Shown here one piece after another: positions 35,386 to 45,312 of a stretch of 64,000 nt of DNA. Origin of the DNA: Nostoc sp. CENA543 (GTDB lineage: Bacteria; Cyanobacteriota; Cyanobacteriia; Cyanobacteriales; Nostocaceae); contig NZ_CP023278.1 in the NCBI RefSeq assembly GCF_002896875.1, positions 6,640,501 to 6,704,500 of the forward strand, read 5' to 3'. Position 1 is the stretch's first letter, and the number at the start of each line of letters is the position of its first letter. Made by a program: the position numbers and the translations under genes. The notes beneath the pieces are model-generated. The model had not been told where the DNA came from. It was given only the letters and a program-made list of their open reading frames with translations, and made no database searches.

Positions 35386-35388
35386 TTA

Positions 35389-36432
35389 CTACGAAGAAGC
35401 GTAGACTTTTGCCGGTTGGAGTAAATTTTTCTCTACTAACAACTCAGCGATTTGGACTGCATTTAAGGCTGCGCCTTTACGTATTTGGTCGCCGCACAGC
35501 CATAGTTCTAAACCACAGGGATGAGAAATGTCTTGACGAATTCTACCTACTAAAACCTCATCTCGACCACTGGCTTCGATGGGCATGGGGAAGTAGTTTT
35601 TGCCCCAGTCTTCTACTAATTTCACTCCTGGTGCTTGCGAAAGAATTTCTTTGGCAGATGCGGGGGAGAATGGTTCAGCAAACTCTAAGTTAATGGCTTC
35701 AGAATGCGCCCGCAAGACTGGTACTCGCACACAAGTGGCGGTAATTCTGATATCTTGTGTGCCGAAGATTTTGCGGGTTTCGTTGACCATTTTCATTTCT
35801 TCCTCACAATACCCTGAATCGGTCATGGGTGAATTATGGGGAAATAAGTTAAATGCTAACGGATAGGGTAGGACTTCAGCTACTGGTGATTCACCTTGAA
35901 GGATAGCACTACTTTGGATTTTGACTTCTTCCATTGCTTTTGCACCTGCACCACTGGCTGATTGATAGGTAGCGGCGACGATGCGTTGCACTGGTTTGAC
36001 TTGATGTAAAGGCCAGACTGCCAAGGTCATCAAAATTGTGGTGCAGTTGGGGTTGGCAATAATTCCCTGGTGGGTAGCAGCCGCTTGGGGATTCACTTCT
36101 GGAACAACCAGAGGGACTTCTGGGTGCATTCGGAAGGCACTGGAATTATCGATAACGACTGCACCTTTTTCTACTGCAACCTTTGCCCAAGTTTTGGAGG
36201 TCGAACCACCGGCACTAGCCAATACTATATCCACATTTTCTAAGGCGCGATCGCTCACTGCCTCTACTGGGATATTTTCTCCCTGAAATGAGAGCGATCG
36301 CCCTACACTTTTGGCAGAGGCTAACAATTTTAACTCTGCTACTGGAAAATTCCGACTTGCTAATAATTCCAGCAACTCTGTGCCGACAGCACCAGTTGCA
36401 CCCAAGATAGCTACACGATACGACTTTGACAA
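35389..36432 (-). CDS. asd: Aspartate-semialdehyde dehydrogenase
   Basis: Asd reduces aspartyl phosphate with NADPH to aspartate semialdehyde, the branch point to lysine, methionine and threonine. 347 residues. N-terminal nucleotide-binding GATGAVGTELLELL; catalytic cysteine C130 in IANPNCTT; catalytic His in RVPVLRAHSEAINLEF; substrate-binding GCGE-type region replaced by the usual bacterial EVKIQSSAIL. The start codon is TTG (TTGTCAAAG), with AGGAGG 8 nt upstream, which fixes the start. Upstream of dapA on the same strand; divergent from tig. Confidence 0.96.
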   Translation of the reverse strand: MSKSYRVAILGATGAVGTELLELLASRNFPVAELKLLASAKSVGRSLSFQGENIPVEAVSDRALENVDIVLASAGGSTSKTWAKVAVEKGAVVIDNSSAFRMHPEVPLVVPEVNPQAAATHQGIIANPNCTTILMTLAVWPLHQVKPVQRIVAATYQSASGAGAKAMEEVKIQSSAILQGESPVAEVLPYPLAFNLFPHNSPMTDSGYCEEEMKMVNETRKIFGTQDIRITATCVRVPVLRAHSEAINLEFAEPFSPASAKEILSQAPGVKLVEDWGKNYFPMPIEASGRDEVLVGRIRQDISHPCGLELWLCGDQIRKGAALNAVQIAELLVEKNLLQPAKVYASS

Positions 36433-37020
36433 ACTGATTTCCTCCTTCTAAGAGGTCATGGATGACTGAGATGTTTTACAAAAATTGACAGTTTTTCTAA
36501 AAAATTAGCAATAATTGCGCCTACAATTAATTTTTTTAATTTCTACCAAATATTTTTTACGTATAAAAATATCTTTAACTAGTTACATAGTATAAGTTGA
36601 TGATAAAGTTTAGCGCATTTTTTGTTGATATTTATCATTAAAATTCCAGCAATGTGGGTTCATTATACAATAAATTTACTCTACAAAAGAAAATCAACAG
36701 TCATTCAGTTCACAGTCCCGCTAACACCCGCAAGTGGCGTGATTTGATTTTTCCCTCTGCCCCCTTGCTCCCTGCCCCCCTGCCTCCAGATCCCTGCCTC
36801 CAGATCCCTACCTGTTGCCTCTATTGATTTGAGTAAAGTTATAGAGGTAAAATGTCAAGTCTTTTGCCATTAGCAGTAAACTGGATATCTACGAGCAGGG
36901 GCAGGAAATGCCCTTGTAGAAACCTCCCAAATTTAACCAAGAAACATCAAAGCTAAAAGCGGTAAATCCCGTCTTGTGTGTACTTGGAGTCACAAACACC
37001 AGAAAAATTAGAGACAAAGC
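36433..37020. other. Divergent promoter region between asd and tig
   Basis: 588 bp, AT-rich on the asd side (36480-36700), with CTGCCCCC/CCTCCAGAT repeats at about 36750-36813. It must hold promoters for both directions. No gene or named operator seen. Confidence 0.5.
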
Positions 37021-38436
37021 ATGAAAGTTACCCAGGAAAAACTTCCCGCCAGTCAAATTGGGCTGGAGATAGAAATTACACCAGAAAGCACTCAGCAAAC
37101 CTACGAACAAGTTATTAAAAACTTAGCTAAAACCGTTAATATTCCTGGGTTTCGTAAAGGCAAAGCACCCAGGCACATATTGTTACAGCAATTGGGCAGC
37201 ACGCGGATTAAAGCAGCAGCCCTAGAAGAACTCATTCAAGATGGGATTGAGAAAGCTGTTAAGCAAGAATCGATTGCGGCTATTGGTCAACCACGGTTAC
37301 GTTCTTCCTTTGATGATTTAATCAACAACTACGAACCAGGGAAACCCCTGACATTCATGGCCACAGTGGACGTAGAACCAGAAGTGAATTTAACGCAATA
37401 CACTGGTTTGAGTGTCCAAGCCGAAGAAATCAAGCATGATGCTAATCGAGTAGACGAAGTTCTAGAACAAGAACGTCAACAGATGGCTACATTAATTCCC
37501 GTAGAAGGAAGAGCAGCCCAAATTGGGGATGTGGCTGTAGTAGATTTTAAAGGCGTAATTGCTAAAGCCGAAGACGCAGACCCCGCAGCTGAACCAGAAC
37601 CCATTCCTGGTGGTGACGCGACCGATTTTCAAGTAGAGTTACAAGAAGATAAATTCATTCCTGGCTTTGTTTCAGGAATGATCGGGATGAATCCTGGCGA
37701 AACCAGAGAAGTATCGGCGCAATTCCCTGATCCTTACGTGAACCAAGAATTAGCCGGTAAACCTGCATTATTCACCATTACACTCAAAGAACTCAAAGAA
37801 AAAGAATTACCCGCCTTAGATGATGACTTCGCCCAAGAAGTCAGCGACTTTGAGACTATAGAAGCATTGCGTGCATCCCTAGAGGAGCGATATCAAAAAG
37901 AAGCTGAGGATAAAACCAAAGCGAACAAACAAGAAGCCCTACTAAACGAAATCGTCAAGCATCTAGAGGCAGATTTACCAGCCACGATGATTGACAAAGA
38001 AATAGACACCATGCTGACGCAAACAGCAATCAAACTGTCACAGCAAGGGCTAGATGTCAGAAAGTTATTTACCGAAGATATTATCCCTCAATTACGAGAA
38101 AGGTCGCGTCCTGAAGCCATTGAACGTCTGAAGCGGTCTTTGGTGCTACAAGAAGTTGCTAAACGCGAATCAATTGAAGTCACCCCAGAAGAAGTGCAAG
38201 CTAGAGTTACAGAACTCCTGGCGCAATATCCCGACGAGGACGTTGATGAAGATAGATTGCAAGCCGTCGTCGAGAACGAAATGTTAAGCGAAAAAATTAT
38301 CGATTGGCTGTTAGAGCATTCTACCGTTGAACTAGTACCAGAAGGTTCACTAGCCAGCAAAGAGGAAGAAACAGCAACAACTGCACCTGAGACTGAGGCA
38401 GAAACCGCCGAATCTACCACAGAATCGGAAGAGTAA
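37021..38436 (+). CDS. tig: Trigger factor (ribosome-associated chaperone)
   Basis: A 471-residue ribosome-bound folding chaperone and prolyl isomerase. The ribosome-binding signature GFRKGKAPR is at residues 41-49. The middle FKBP-like domain (about 160-250) includes GDVAVVDFKGVI and FIPGFVSGMIGMNPGETREV. The helical C-terminal arms run to about 430, followed by a Glu/Thr/Ala-rich acidic tail (EETATTAPETEAETAEST). First gene of the tig-clpP-clpX cluster on the plus strand, with a 312-bp repeat-bearing gap before clpP, so clpPX probably has its own promoter. Confidence 0.97.
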   Translation: MKVTQEKLPASQIGLEIEITPESTQQTYEQVIKNLAKTVNIPGFRKGKAPRHILLQQLGSTRIKAAALEELIQDGIEKAVKQESIAAIGQPRLRSSFDDLINNYEPGKPLTFMATVDVEPEVNLTQYTGLSVQAEEIKHDANRVDEVLEQERQQMATLIPVEGRAAQIGDVAVVDFKGVIAKAEDADPAAEPEPIPGGDATDFQVELQEDKFIPGFVSGMIGMNPGETREVSAQFPDPYVNQELAGKPALFTITLKELKEKELPALDDDFAQEVSDFETIEALRASLEERYQKEAEDKTKANKQEALLNEIVKHLEADLPATMIDKEIDTMLTQTAIKLSQQGLDVRKLFTEDIIPQLRERSRPEAIERLKRSLVLQEVAKRESIEVTPEEVQARVTELLAQYPDEDVDEDRLQAVVENEMLSEKIIDWLLEHSTVELVPEGSLASKEEETATTAPETEAETAESTTESEE

Positions 38437-38748
38437 ATATATTAGGGGTGTAAGGGTATGGGGGTGTAGGGGTATCAGGGAAAAGACAGCACAGCAAACC
38501 CTGGGTTATAACAGCTAAATAGGGTATTGAGTAAATGATCTTAATACCCCAGTCCCCAATCCCCAATCCCCAGTCCCCAACCCCCAGTAAATAAGATTTG
38601 TGATCTTACTTGCCTGATACCCTGCTACACGAGAAGAATATAGATGAGGCATAATACACATAGGTAAAACCAAAATTTACTCTATTCCATATCTAGCAGC
38701 GATCGCTGCCAAAATATCTGTAATCAACCTATCTTTAAAAGTTCTCCT
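38437..38748. other. tig-clpP intergenic region with tandem repeats
   Basis: Holds GGGTGTA/GGGTATG units (about 38443-38475) and CCCCAATCCCCAGT units (about 38545-38588). A HIP1 site lies at 38699-38706. The clpP promoter should be in the 3' half. Confidence 0.6.
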
Positions 38749-39450
38749 ATGCTTGTATCGCAGTCGGCAAACTATCCCATCAGCAGTTTAGGTCAAATCG
38801 GCGGAATTTCTTCCCATATCCACGGCACAAGTAACATTTTGCCTACGGTTGTAGAACAATCAGGGATGGGAGAAAGAGCCTTTGACATTTACTCCCGCCT
38901 ACTGCGAGAGCGAATTATCTTTCTGGGAACCCCTATAGATGATGCGGTAGCTAATACAGTTGTTGCCCAGTTATTGTTTCTAGACGCTGAAGACGCAGAA
39001 AAAGACATCCAACTGTACATTAACTCCCCTGGTGGCTCTGTCTACGCAGGAATGGCAATCTATGATACAATTCAGCAGATTCGGCCAGATGTTGTTACTA
39101 TATGTTTTGGATTAGCCGCCAGCATGGGGGCATTTCTGTTAGCAGCCGGAACTGCTGGTAAACGTATGTCTTTGCCAGATTCCCGCATCATGATCCACCA
39201 ACCCCTCGGCGGCGCACAAGGTCAAGCGATTGACATCGAAATCCAAGCTAGGGAAATTCTTTACATCAAGGGTATGTTAAATCAGTTATTGACTAAACAT
39301 ACTGGTCAACCCCTAGAGAAAATCGAAACAGATACCGATCGCGACTTCTTCATGTCCGCAGAAGAGGCTAAGAGTTACGGTTTGATTGATCAAGTCATCT
39401 CCAGACAAAATCTTCCCACCGCAGGGGAAAATGTCACCGTTGTCAAATAA
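38749..39450 (+). CDS. clpP: ATP-dependent Clp protease proteolytic subunit
   Basis: A 233-residue serine protease subunit that forms the ClpXP degradation chamber. Catalytic triad S125 ([11 protein letters not shown]), H150 ([10 protein letters not shown]) and D199 ([11 protein letters not shown]). An N-terminal extension of about 35 residues precedes the mature part and may be processed, as is known for some ClpP. Cyanobacteria carry several clpP paralogues; this is the one coupled to clpX, which follows after 9 bp. Which number it bears cannot be decided here. Confidence 0.97.
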   Translation: MLVSQSANYPISSLGQIGGISSHIHGTSNILPTVVEQSGMGERAFDIYSRLLRERIIFLGTPIDDAVANTVVAQLLFLDAEDAEKDIQLYINSPGGSVYAGMAIYDTIQQIRPDVVTICFGLAASMGAFLLAAGTAGKRMSLPDSRIMIHQPLGGAQGQAIDIEIQAREILYIKGMLNQLLTKHTGQPLEKIETDTDRDFFMSAEEAKSYGLIDQVISRQNLPTAGENVTVVK

Positions 39451-39459
39451 GAGGCTGGT

Positions 39460-40797
39460 ATGTCTAAGTACGACTCCCATTTAAAATGTTCGTTTTGTGG
39501 CAAGTCTCAAGAGCAGGTGCGTAAGTTAATCGCAGGGCCGGGAGTCTACATCTGCGATGAATGCGTTGACTTGTGTAATGAAATACTAGATGAGGAGTTA
39601 CTAGATACTAACGGAGCGGCGGCACAACCAGCACCTAAATCAGAGCCAGCTCAAAAACGCCGCGCCCGTTCTTCCAGTCTCTCCTTAAGCCAAATACCCA
39701 AACCCAGAGAGATTAAAAAGTACCTAGACGAACACGTCATTGGGCAAGACGAGGCGAAAAAGGTTTTATCTGTCGCTGTTTACAACCACTACAAGCGGTT
39801 GGCAATCCTGCAATCAAAGGGCAGTGGGAAAAACGGTGATGATGCCGTAGAATTACAAAAATCTAACATTCTCTTAATCGGCCCTACGGGTTGCGGTAAA
39901 ACGCTGTTAGCCCAAACTCTGGCGAAGATTCTCGATGTCCCCTTTGCTGTGGCTGATGCTACCACACTCACAGAAGCAGGATACGTAGGGGAAGATGTGG
40001 AAAATATCCTCCTGCGATTGTTGCAAGTAGCTGATTTAGATGTAGAAGAAGCACAGCGAGGCATTATCTACATCGATGAAATCGACAAAATCGCCCGTAA
40101 GAGTGAAAACCCCTCAATTACCCGCGACGTTTCCGGCGAAGGTGTGCAGCAGGCATTATTGAAGATGCTAGAAGGTACAATTGCCAATGTCCCACCCCAA
40201 GGCGGACGCAAGCACCCCTACCAAGACTGCATCCAGATTGATACCAGCAACATTCTATTTATTTGTGGTGGAGCTTTTGTTGGTTTGGAAAAGGTTGTAG
40301 AGCAGAGAGCAGGTAAAAAGTCAATCGGCTTTGTCCAACCTGGAGAGGGACAATCAAAAGAAAAACGAGCAGCAGATGTATTAAGACATCTCGAACCGGA
40401 TGATTTAGTCAAATTTGGGATGATTCCTGAATTTATCGGGCGTGTACCAATGGTAGCGGTGGTAGATCCCCTAGACGAAGAAGCTTTAATGGCGATCCTC
40501 ACTCAGCCACGCAGTGCTTTAGTCAAGCAGTACCAAAAACTGCTGAAGATGGATAACGTCCAGCTAGATTTTAAACCGGAAGCCCTAAAAGCGATCGCCC
40601 AAGAAGCCTATCGGCGGAAAACTGGCGCGAGAGCCTTACGGGGGATTGTCGAAGAACTCATGCTAGATGTGATGTACGAATTACCATCCCGAAAAGATGT
40701 GACACGCTGCACAGTAACTAGGGAAATGGTAGAGAAACGCTCCACAGCCGAACTCATAGTACACCCATCTTCCCTACCCAAGCCAGAATCAGCGTAG
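39460..40797 (+). CDS. clpX: ATP-dependent Clp protease ATP-binding subunit ClpX
   Basis: A 445-residue AAA+ unfoldase that feeds substrates to ClpP. The N-terminal zinc domain uses C10, C13, C32 and C35. Walker A GPTGCGKT is at 141-148, followed by [18 protein letters not shown], Walker [13 protein letters not shown], and the ClpP-docking loop IGF in KKSIGFVQ. Sensor-2 [22 protein letters not shown] is near the C-terminus. Cotranscribed with clpP (9-bp gap). STRR repeats begin right after the stop codon. Confidence 0.97.
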   Translation: MSKYDSHLKCSFCGKSQEQVRKLIAGPGVYICDECVDLCNEILDEELLDTNGAAAQPAPKSEPAQKRRARSSSLSLSQIPKPREIKKYLDEHVIGQDEAKKVLSVAVYNHYKRLAILQSKGSGKNGDDAVELQKSNILLIGPTGCGKTLLAQTLAKILDVPFAVADATTLTEAGYVGEDVENILLRLLQVADLDVEEAQRGIIYIDEIDKIARKSENPSITRDVSGEGVQQALLKMLEGTIANVPPQGGRKHPYQDCIQIDTSNILFICGGAFVGLEKVVEQRAGKKSIGFVQPGEGQSKEKRAADVLRHLEPDDLVKFGMIPEFIGRVPMVAVVDPLDEEALMAILTQPRSALVKQYQKLLKMDNVQLDFKPEALKAIAQEAYRRKTGARALRGIVEELMLDVMYELPSRKDVTRCTVTREMVEKRSTAELIVHPSSLPKPESA

Positions 40798-40880
40798 TAG
40801 TTATTAGTCATTAGTCATTAGTCATTAGTTAAAAGACTGTTGACTATTGACTCTTGACTATGGACTGTTGACTATTTGAC
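40797..40880. repeat. TAGTCAT and TTGACTA short tandem repeats
   Basis: Units TTAGTCA (about 40803-40828), then GACTGTTGACTATT-like units up to the ribosome-binding region of the hydrolase gene. Same repeat family as the purT tract, in inverse sense. Confidence 0.7.
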
Positions 40881-40889
40881 TCTTGAAAA

Positions 40890-41810
40890 ATGCCTTACAT
40901 TAGTGTTCGTGGTATTGAGCATTATTACGAGTGGATGAAACAGCCATCTGGTGATACGAAAAAACCTGTGATGGTGTTCATTCATGGTTGGGCTGGTTCT
41001 GCTAGGTACTGGAGAAGCACAGCCAACGCTTTACTAGACAAATTTGATTGTTTACTCTACGATTTGCGAGGGTTTGGGCGTTCTGGTGGTAAACCAACGG
41101 TGGTTGAAGCCAGTGAGTCTGTTGTGGAGTCAGAGACTAGTCAGGAAAAAACCCAAGCAATTCAAGATTTGACTTACGAATTAACAGAATATGCCGAAGA
41201 TTTGGCGGTTTTATTAGATAAATTGCATCTCCAGCGAGTTTATATTAATGCTCACTCAATGGGTGCTTCCGTAGCAACTTTGTTTTTTAATAGCTATCCC
41301 CAACGAGTCGAAAAGGGAATTTTGACTTGTAGTGGCATTTTCGAGTATGACGAAAAAGCCTTTACAGCTTTTCATAAATTTGGTGGCTATGTAGTGAAGT
41401 TTCGTCCCAAGTGGTTAGGAAAAATACCATTTGTTGATCAGATGTTTATGGCGAGATTTTTACATCGTCCCATACCAGCATTTGAGCGTCAGGCTTTTTT
41501 ACAAGATTTTCTCGATGCTGATTATGATGCAGCTTTGGGTACTATTTTTACATCGGTGAGTAAGGCGCAGGCGGAATTAATGCCGCAGGAGTTTGCTAAA
41601 TTGCAAGTGCCTACTTTGATGATTTCCGGGGAGTATGACCAGATTATTCCAGCAGAAATGGGACGACAGGCGGCGGCGTTAAATGACAACGTGGAGTTCG
41701 TAGTAATTCCTGATACAGCGCATTTTCCGATGTTGGAGGACGCGGGGACTTATCTACGGCGAGTGCGGGAGTTTTTGCAAGTTCCTGTAGTGGAGTTGCA
41801 AGCGGGTTAG
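40890..41810 (+). CDS. Alpha/beta hydrolase
   Basis: A 306-residue alpha/beta-fold hydrolase of unknown substrate. Oxyanion HGW in VFIHGWAGSARYW (about 31-43), nucleophile Ser in NAHSMGASVATLF, acid Asp in GEYDQIIP and catalytic His in PDTAHFPMLE, so the active site is complete. An insertion, VVEASESVVESETSQEK, lies between the first strands and the helix. A 7-bp GC hairpin with T6 follows the stop. Could be an esterase, lipase or lactonase. Confidence 0.85.
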   Translation: MPYISVRGIEHYYEWMKQPSGDTKKPVMVFIHGWAGSARYWRSTANALLDKFDCLLYDLRGFGRSGGKPTVVEASESVVESETSQEKTQAIQDLTYELTEYAEDLAVLLDKLHLQRVYINAHSMGASVATLFFNSYPQRVEKGILTCSGIFEYDEKAFTAFHKFGGYVVKFRPKWLGKIPFVDQMFMARFLHRPIPAFERQAFLQDFLDADYDAALGTIFTSVSKAQAELMPQEFAKLQVPTLMISGEYDQIIPAEMGRQAAALNDNVEFVVIPDTAHFPMLEDAGTYLRRVREFLQVPVVELQAG

Positions 41811-41814
41811 GTTT

Positions 41815-41841
41815 TCCACGCAAAGAGGCGTGGAGTTTTTT
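41815..41841 (+). terminator. Rho-independent terminator of the alpha/beta hydrolase gene
   Basis: Stem tccacgc (41815-41821) with gcgtgga (41828-41834), followed after a G by six T. It lies between convergent genes and ends at the stop codon of the nitroreductase gene. Confidence 0.8.
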
Positions 41842-42514
41842 AGGAAGTGAGGGGGAAGGGTTGGTTATAGCTTTCTTGAAAACACACTTGGTTGACTGGG
41901 AAGCGTCCACCATATTCTTTCAAGGGTTCAGAAGCATAACCCAGGGCTAATATACAGCAAATGTCAACTGATTCGGGAATTTGAAATGCTTGTTTGACTT
42001 GCTGGCTATCGAATCCTTCCATTGGACAGCTATCAACGCCGAAACTTTTCGCCACAATCATCATATAAGTTACGGCAATCATGGTGTGGCGATTTGTCCA
42101 GGCTTCCATTGTCTCAAAGCTGGGATGGTTGGTGAAGAATTCAGGGATATTGGAACGCAGATAATTGGCGTAGCTAGGTGTCATGATGCCGTTTTCTTCA
42201 CCTAGTTGGATGACAGAGGTGATATTTTCCATTTGTTTGACACTTCTGTCACCACAACAAATGAGGACAACAGGTGCTTCACCGACTTGGCGTTGATTAA
42301 AAGCACAGGCTTGGAGTTTTTCTTTATTTTGTTGTTCCTTAACTAGAATAAATCGCCAAGGTTGGAGGTTAAACCCTGATGGGGCTTGTACTGCTAGTTC
42401 TAAAATTTCCTGTAAGATAGCTTCAGGGATGCGATCGCTTTTGAAAGATCTAGCAGCACGGCGTTGTTTGATGGCTTCTATCAGGCCAATATAGGGATGC
42501 ATTTCAACAATCAT
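41840..42514 (-). CDS. Nitroreductase family FMN-dependent oxidoreductase
   Basis: A 224-residue flavin enzyme of the nitroreductase fold. FMN-contact motif RRAARSFKSDRIPEAILQEILELAVQAPSGFNLQPWRFILV at the N-terminus (only parts conserved: RxARxF and PSGxNxQPW). Later blocks: AVTYMMIVAKSFGVDSCPMEGFD and a C-terminal ILALGYASEPLK. An in-frame second Met at 42499 (MHPYIGLIEAI) may be the true start. It usually uses NAD(P)H to reduce nitro or quinone compounds; the physiological substrate is unknown. Convergent with the hydrolase gene. Confidence 0.9.
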   Translation of the reverse strand: MIVEMHPYIGLIEAIKQRRAARSFKSDRIPEAILQEILELAVQAPSGFNLQPWRFILVKEQQNKEKLQACAFNQRQVGEAPVVLICCGDRSVKQMENITSVIQLGEENGIMTPSYANYLRSNIPEFFTNHPSFETMEAWTNRHTMIAVTYMMIVAKSFGVDSCPMEGFDSQQVKQAFQIPESVDICCILALGYASEPLKEYGGRFPVNQVCFQESYNQPFPLTS

Positions 42515-42571
42515 GGCTTTTTCATGATATTTTCCTTTGATATTCTCCCCTTAGCTTCTGCTTCTTACCCT

Positions 42572-43105
42572 CTATCTGTGGGTGAGACTAATGCCGTAGA
42601 CAAAGTTTTGGCGATCGCTGTAAACTATGGTTTTTCTAATTATTTCTTGCATTCTGTAAAAATTCATCAGCCACGCTAAAGAATGTCCATAAAATGTAAG
42701 TTTATATTGACTAATTACTTGGGGAAACTCTAGCAAATTATTAAACAGAATAAAGTTTAAATCTTGCATCATTTTAATGACAATTTGATTAGCACTGATT
42801 GTAAATACATTTTTGTTGCGTCTTGCAGCATCTTGATATGATTCATAAAACAGGAGTTTACCAATACCTTGCCCTCTAAACTCTTCAAAGACAAATAAAG
42901 CGGCTATTTTATTCCAGTGTTCGTGAAAGTCATAGTTTAAGCAAACTCCTAATATTTTGCCTGCTTCATCTTCAGCCACCATTATATGTTCTGCTTCCAT
43001 CCATTCTCTGAAGGAATAACCCATAATATTAGGCGTGAATTTGATTGCTTTCAGGATTAATTTTGCTTCTGATGTGGTAACTTTTCTTTTAATAATTTTG
43101 ACCAT
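42572..43105 (-). CDS. GNAT family N-acetyltransferase
   Basis: A 177-residue acetyltransferase-like protein. Motif A, FVFEEFRGQGIGKLLFYESYQDAARR (about residues 89-114), carries the acetyl-CoA binding RGxGxG/A signature. Preceding strands HIMVAEDEAGKILGVCLNY are typical of the fold. The C-terminal about 50 residues diverge. Starts 13 bp downstream of the membrane AAA gene's stop, so both are very likely cotranscribed, which hints at a functional connection with that ATPase. Substrate unknown. Confidence 0.8.
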   Translation of the reverse strand: MVKIIKRKVTTSEAKLILKAIKFTPNIMGYSFREWMEAEHIMVAEDEAGKILGVCLNYDFHEHWNKIAALFVFEEFRGQGIGKLLFYESYQDAARRNKNVFTISANQIVIKMMQDLNFILFNNLLEFPQVISQYKLTFYGHSLAWLMNFYRMQEIIRKTIVYSDRQNFVYGISLTHR

Positions 43106-43118
43106 GATTTAAGAAAGA

Positions 43119-45248
43119 CTATATTAAAAGCTTAAATATTGTATAACTAAGATGTAAAACACCGATTATACATATGACGCGAAATAAGATGTTAGATGTT
43201 AAAGGTTTCTTTAATAAATTCAATGTATCATATTGCGTTTCAACTTCCGCAAAATCGAAATTCAGTTTAAATAAAACTCCCAGAGTTTCTACTAAATTTT
43301 TCTGGTATGCTAATAAACCCCATAAAATCAACACAATTGCTGGAGTCATAAAACCGAAAATACAAAATAACTGTGTCCAAAGGTAGGCACTATTTGATAA
43401 TGTACTTCTACTAAAAGTTGCATCAAAGTAAATGAGAATCACAATCCCTAAAAGTAAACTAATCGGACGCTGTAGTTTTTCATGGAAGTCCCAATATATT
43501 TGTTTTAATTGCTGAATAATTTCATTTTTATCAGCAATATTAGCTGTAGTAGGTGCTTGCTTAATTTTATTAGTAATATTGTTTAGGTAAGTTTTATATT
43601 TTTTGAGTTTGATACTGAGTTTATTACAATCTTGAATAACAACGTGTATACTTAAGCCAGATAAGGGGATACCTATAATAATAAAATTGATGAAAGAGTA
43701 AGGAAAATACCACAGATAAGGTAGTAGATATTGCTGAAAATATTCTTGAGCAGAAACTTGATTATTTCCTAGTAGTTGGTGTGGCCCGTACCATAAATGA
43801 TGGAAGAGCAACATAAATAAAAATATCAATCCTACAACAAAAGTAGTTCTACGTCTTAAATAAAATCTTTTATCTAGGATAAACTGGATAGTTTCTTCAC
43901 TGAATTCAGAACAAATAACGTAAACTTCTAGGGTTAATAAAAAGCAAACGCGTATACACTCAAGTATCGCCCCTACATTACTCGTATTATATGCCTGATT
44001 CCAAGGCTTACTTTCCACGACTATATAAGAACAACCTAATGAAATTAAGCTAATGACAGCCAAAATAATTGCTATAGGTACGAGCAAACTATAATTTAAG
44101 ATTTTCGCACTTTTAGATTCAGAACTGGTATCTAACGGTTGCGGAAGTGCTGCTAAATTTTTTTCTACCCAATCCTGATTAAAGACATTTTGATATACTT
44201 GATTACATACTTTGAGCTTTCCTTGGTGTTTGACGACTAAGCCAGATAGGCGTAATGCTATTTGTTCAGCATCATCATTTGCGTCCACTTGCCCATGTTC
44301 TAAAATTTGATGATAAATTTTTAATCTTTTATACGCGAGCGTTTGATCAACTAGCAGACGGTTTCTAATTGTTCTTAAATGTTCTGGCTCATCATAAAAT
44401 TCCCAATTTTTAATAATATAATTTTGAATCAATATCTCTATATTCGGAGTGCTACTGGCTTCTTTTTCCAGAATTAGCTTACATAGTTTCTGTGTCAGGA
44501 ATGGTTGTCCGCTAGTCCACAGTAATATTTCGGCTAAAACTGCTTCTGGTGTGTCTACTTTTAGGGCTAATCCTTTAGTTAAAGATGTATTGGCTTCTTC
44601 GAGGCTGAAACCACCTAATTCAATAGTTTTACCAATATTAAAAGGTATGCCTTGTTTATCTTTTAAATCCGATGGAGTGACTACACCTAAAAGACAAAAT
44701 GTTAGTCTTTTATATTTGGGTTTATCTGCCCGTTGATTATAGCAAGCACGAATAAATTCTAAAAATTCATCTTTAACTTTTCTATTAATCAGATTATCAA
44801 TCTCATCAATAAAAATTACAATATTCTGAGATAATTCTGTTAGCAATACTTTATCAATAAACTGACTCAATCGTTGTAGTGGTGGTAAAATTTGATGTTG
44901 TTGCCACCATTGGTAAAATTTAGATACATCACCTAGAAAACCAGACCATAATTCAAAAGTGATACCTGCATAAAAGCTTTCGGTAGTATCATCAGCACTA
45001 CCAATAGTTGTCATATCAATTGATGTACACCGAACACCTTCTTCTTCTAATTTTGTTTTAATTTGAACTCTTAAACGAGATTTTCCCATTTGACGAGAAT
45101 TAAATACACAACAGAAATCACCATTTTTGAGACTTGTATATAATTCTTCGTCTGCTTTGCGTTTAACGTAGCTGGGATGATCTGCTGATAAACTACCGCC
45201 AACTTTGTAATAGTTGAAAATTGACTTAAATGATGTATCAAAAGTCAT
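43119..45248 (-). CDS. AAA_35-type ATPase with multi-span membrane C-terminus
   Basis: A 709-residue protein. N-terminal part (1-370): AAA-like ATPase found widely in cyanobacteria, beginning NYYKVGGSLSADHPSYVKRKAD; P-loop FNSRQMGKSRLR (50-60, GKS at 55-57); Walker B NIVIFIDEIDNLI; and a winged-helix-like end. C-terminal part (about 385-709): seven or so hydrophobic spans, for example SLLVPIAIILAVISLISLGCSYIVV and FVVGLIFLFMLLFHHLW. This design, a STAND/AAA sensor with a membrane effector, is seen in signalling and antiphage proteins, but the role here is unproved. It shares a probable operon with the GNAT gene and lies 65 bp from a related HTH-ATPase pseudogene. Confidence 0.8.
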   Translation of the reverse strand: MTFDTSFKSIFNYYKVGGSLSADHPSYVKRKADEELYTSLKNGDFCCVFNSRQMGKSRLRVQIKTKLEEEGVRCTSIDMTTIGSADDTTESFYAGITFELWSGFLGDVSKFYQWWQQHQILPPLQRLSQFIDKVLLTELSQNIVIFIDEIDNLINRKVKDEFLEFIRACYNQRADKPKYKRLTFCLLGVVTPSDLKDKQGIPFNIGKTIELGGFSLEEANTSLTKGLALKVDTPEAVLAEILLWTSGQPFLTQKLCKLILEKEASSTPNIEILIQNYIIKNWEFYDEPEHLRTIRNRLLVDQTLAYKRLKIYHQILEHGQVDANDDAEQIALRLSGLVVKHQGKLKVCNQVYQNVFNQDWVEKNLAALPQPLDTSSESKSAKILNYSLLVPIAIILAVISLISLGCSYIVVESKPWNQAYNTSNVGAILECIRVCFLLTLEVYVICSEFSEETIQFILDKRFYLRRRTTFVVGLIFLFMLLFHHLWYGPHQLLGNNQVSAQEYFQQYLLPYLWYFPYSFINFIIIGIPLSGLSIHVVIQDCNKLSIKLKKYKTYLNNITNKIKQAPTTANIADKNEIIQQLKQIYWDFHEKLQRPISLLLGIVILIYFDATFSRSTLSNSAYLWTQLFCIFGFMTPAIVLILWGLLAYQKNLVETLGVLFKLNFDFAEVETQYDTLNLLKKPLTSNILFRVICIIGVLHLSYTIFKLLI

Positions 45249-45278
45249 AAATTTAGCAATCTGGTAAGAGGTTTATGA

Positions 45279-45306
45279 TAAGGACTAAAGTCCTTACTAC
45301 AAACTA
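45279..45306. repeat. Dispersed palindromic repeat, copy 2
   Basis: Same 28-bp motif as at 3008-3035 (aaggactaaagtcctt plus actacaaacta), two mismatches, same orientation. It lies between two minus-strand genes. Confidence 0.75.
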
Positions 45307-45312
45307 GAAGTC

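Noticed and set aside
37021-38436. Antisense open frame inside tig (38088-38420 minus)
   Set aside because: Ser-rich shadow of the acidic tail codons; no ribosome-binding site or family.
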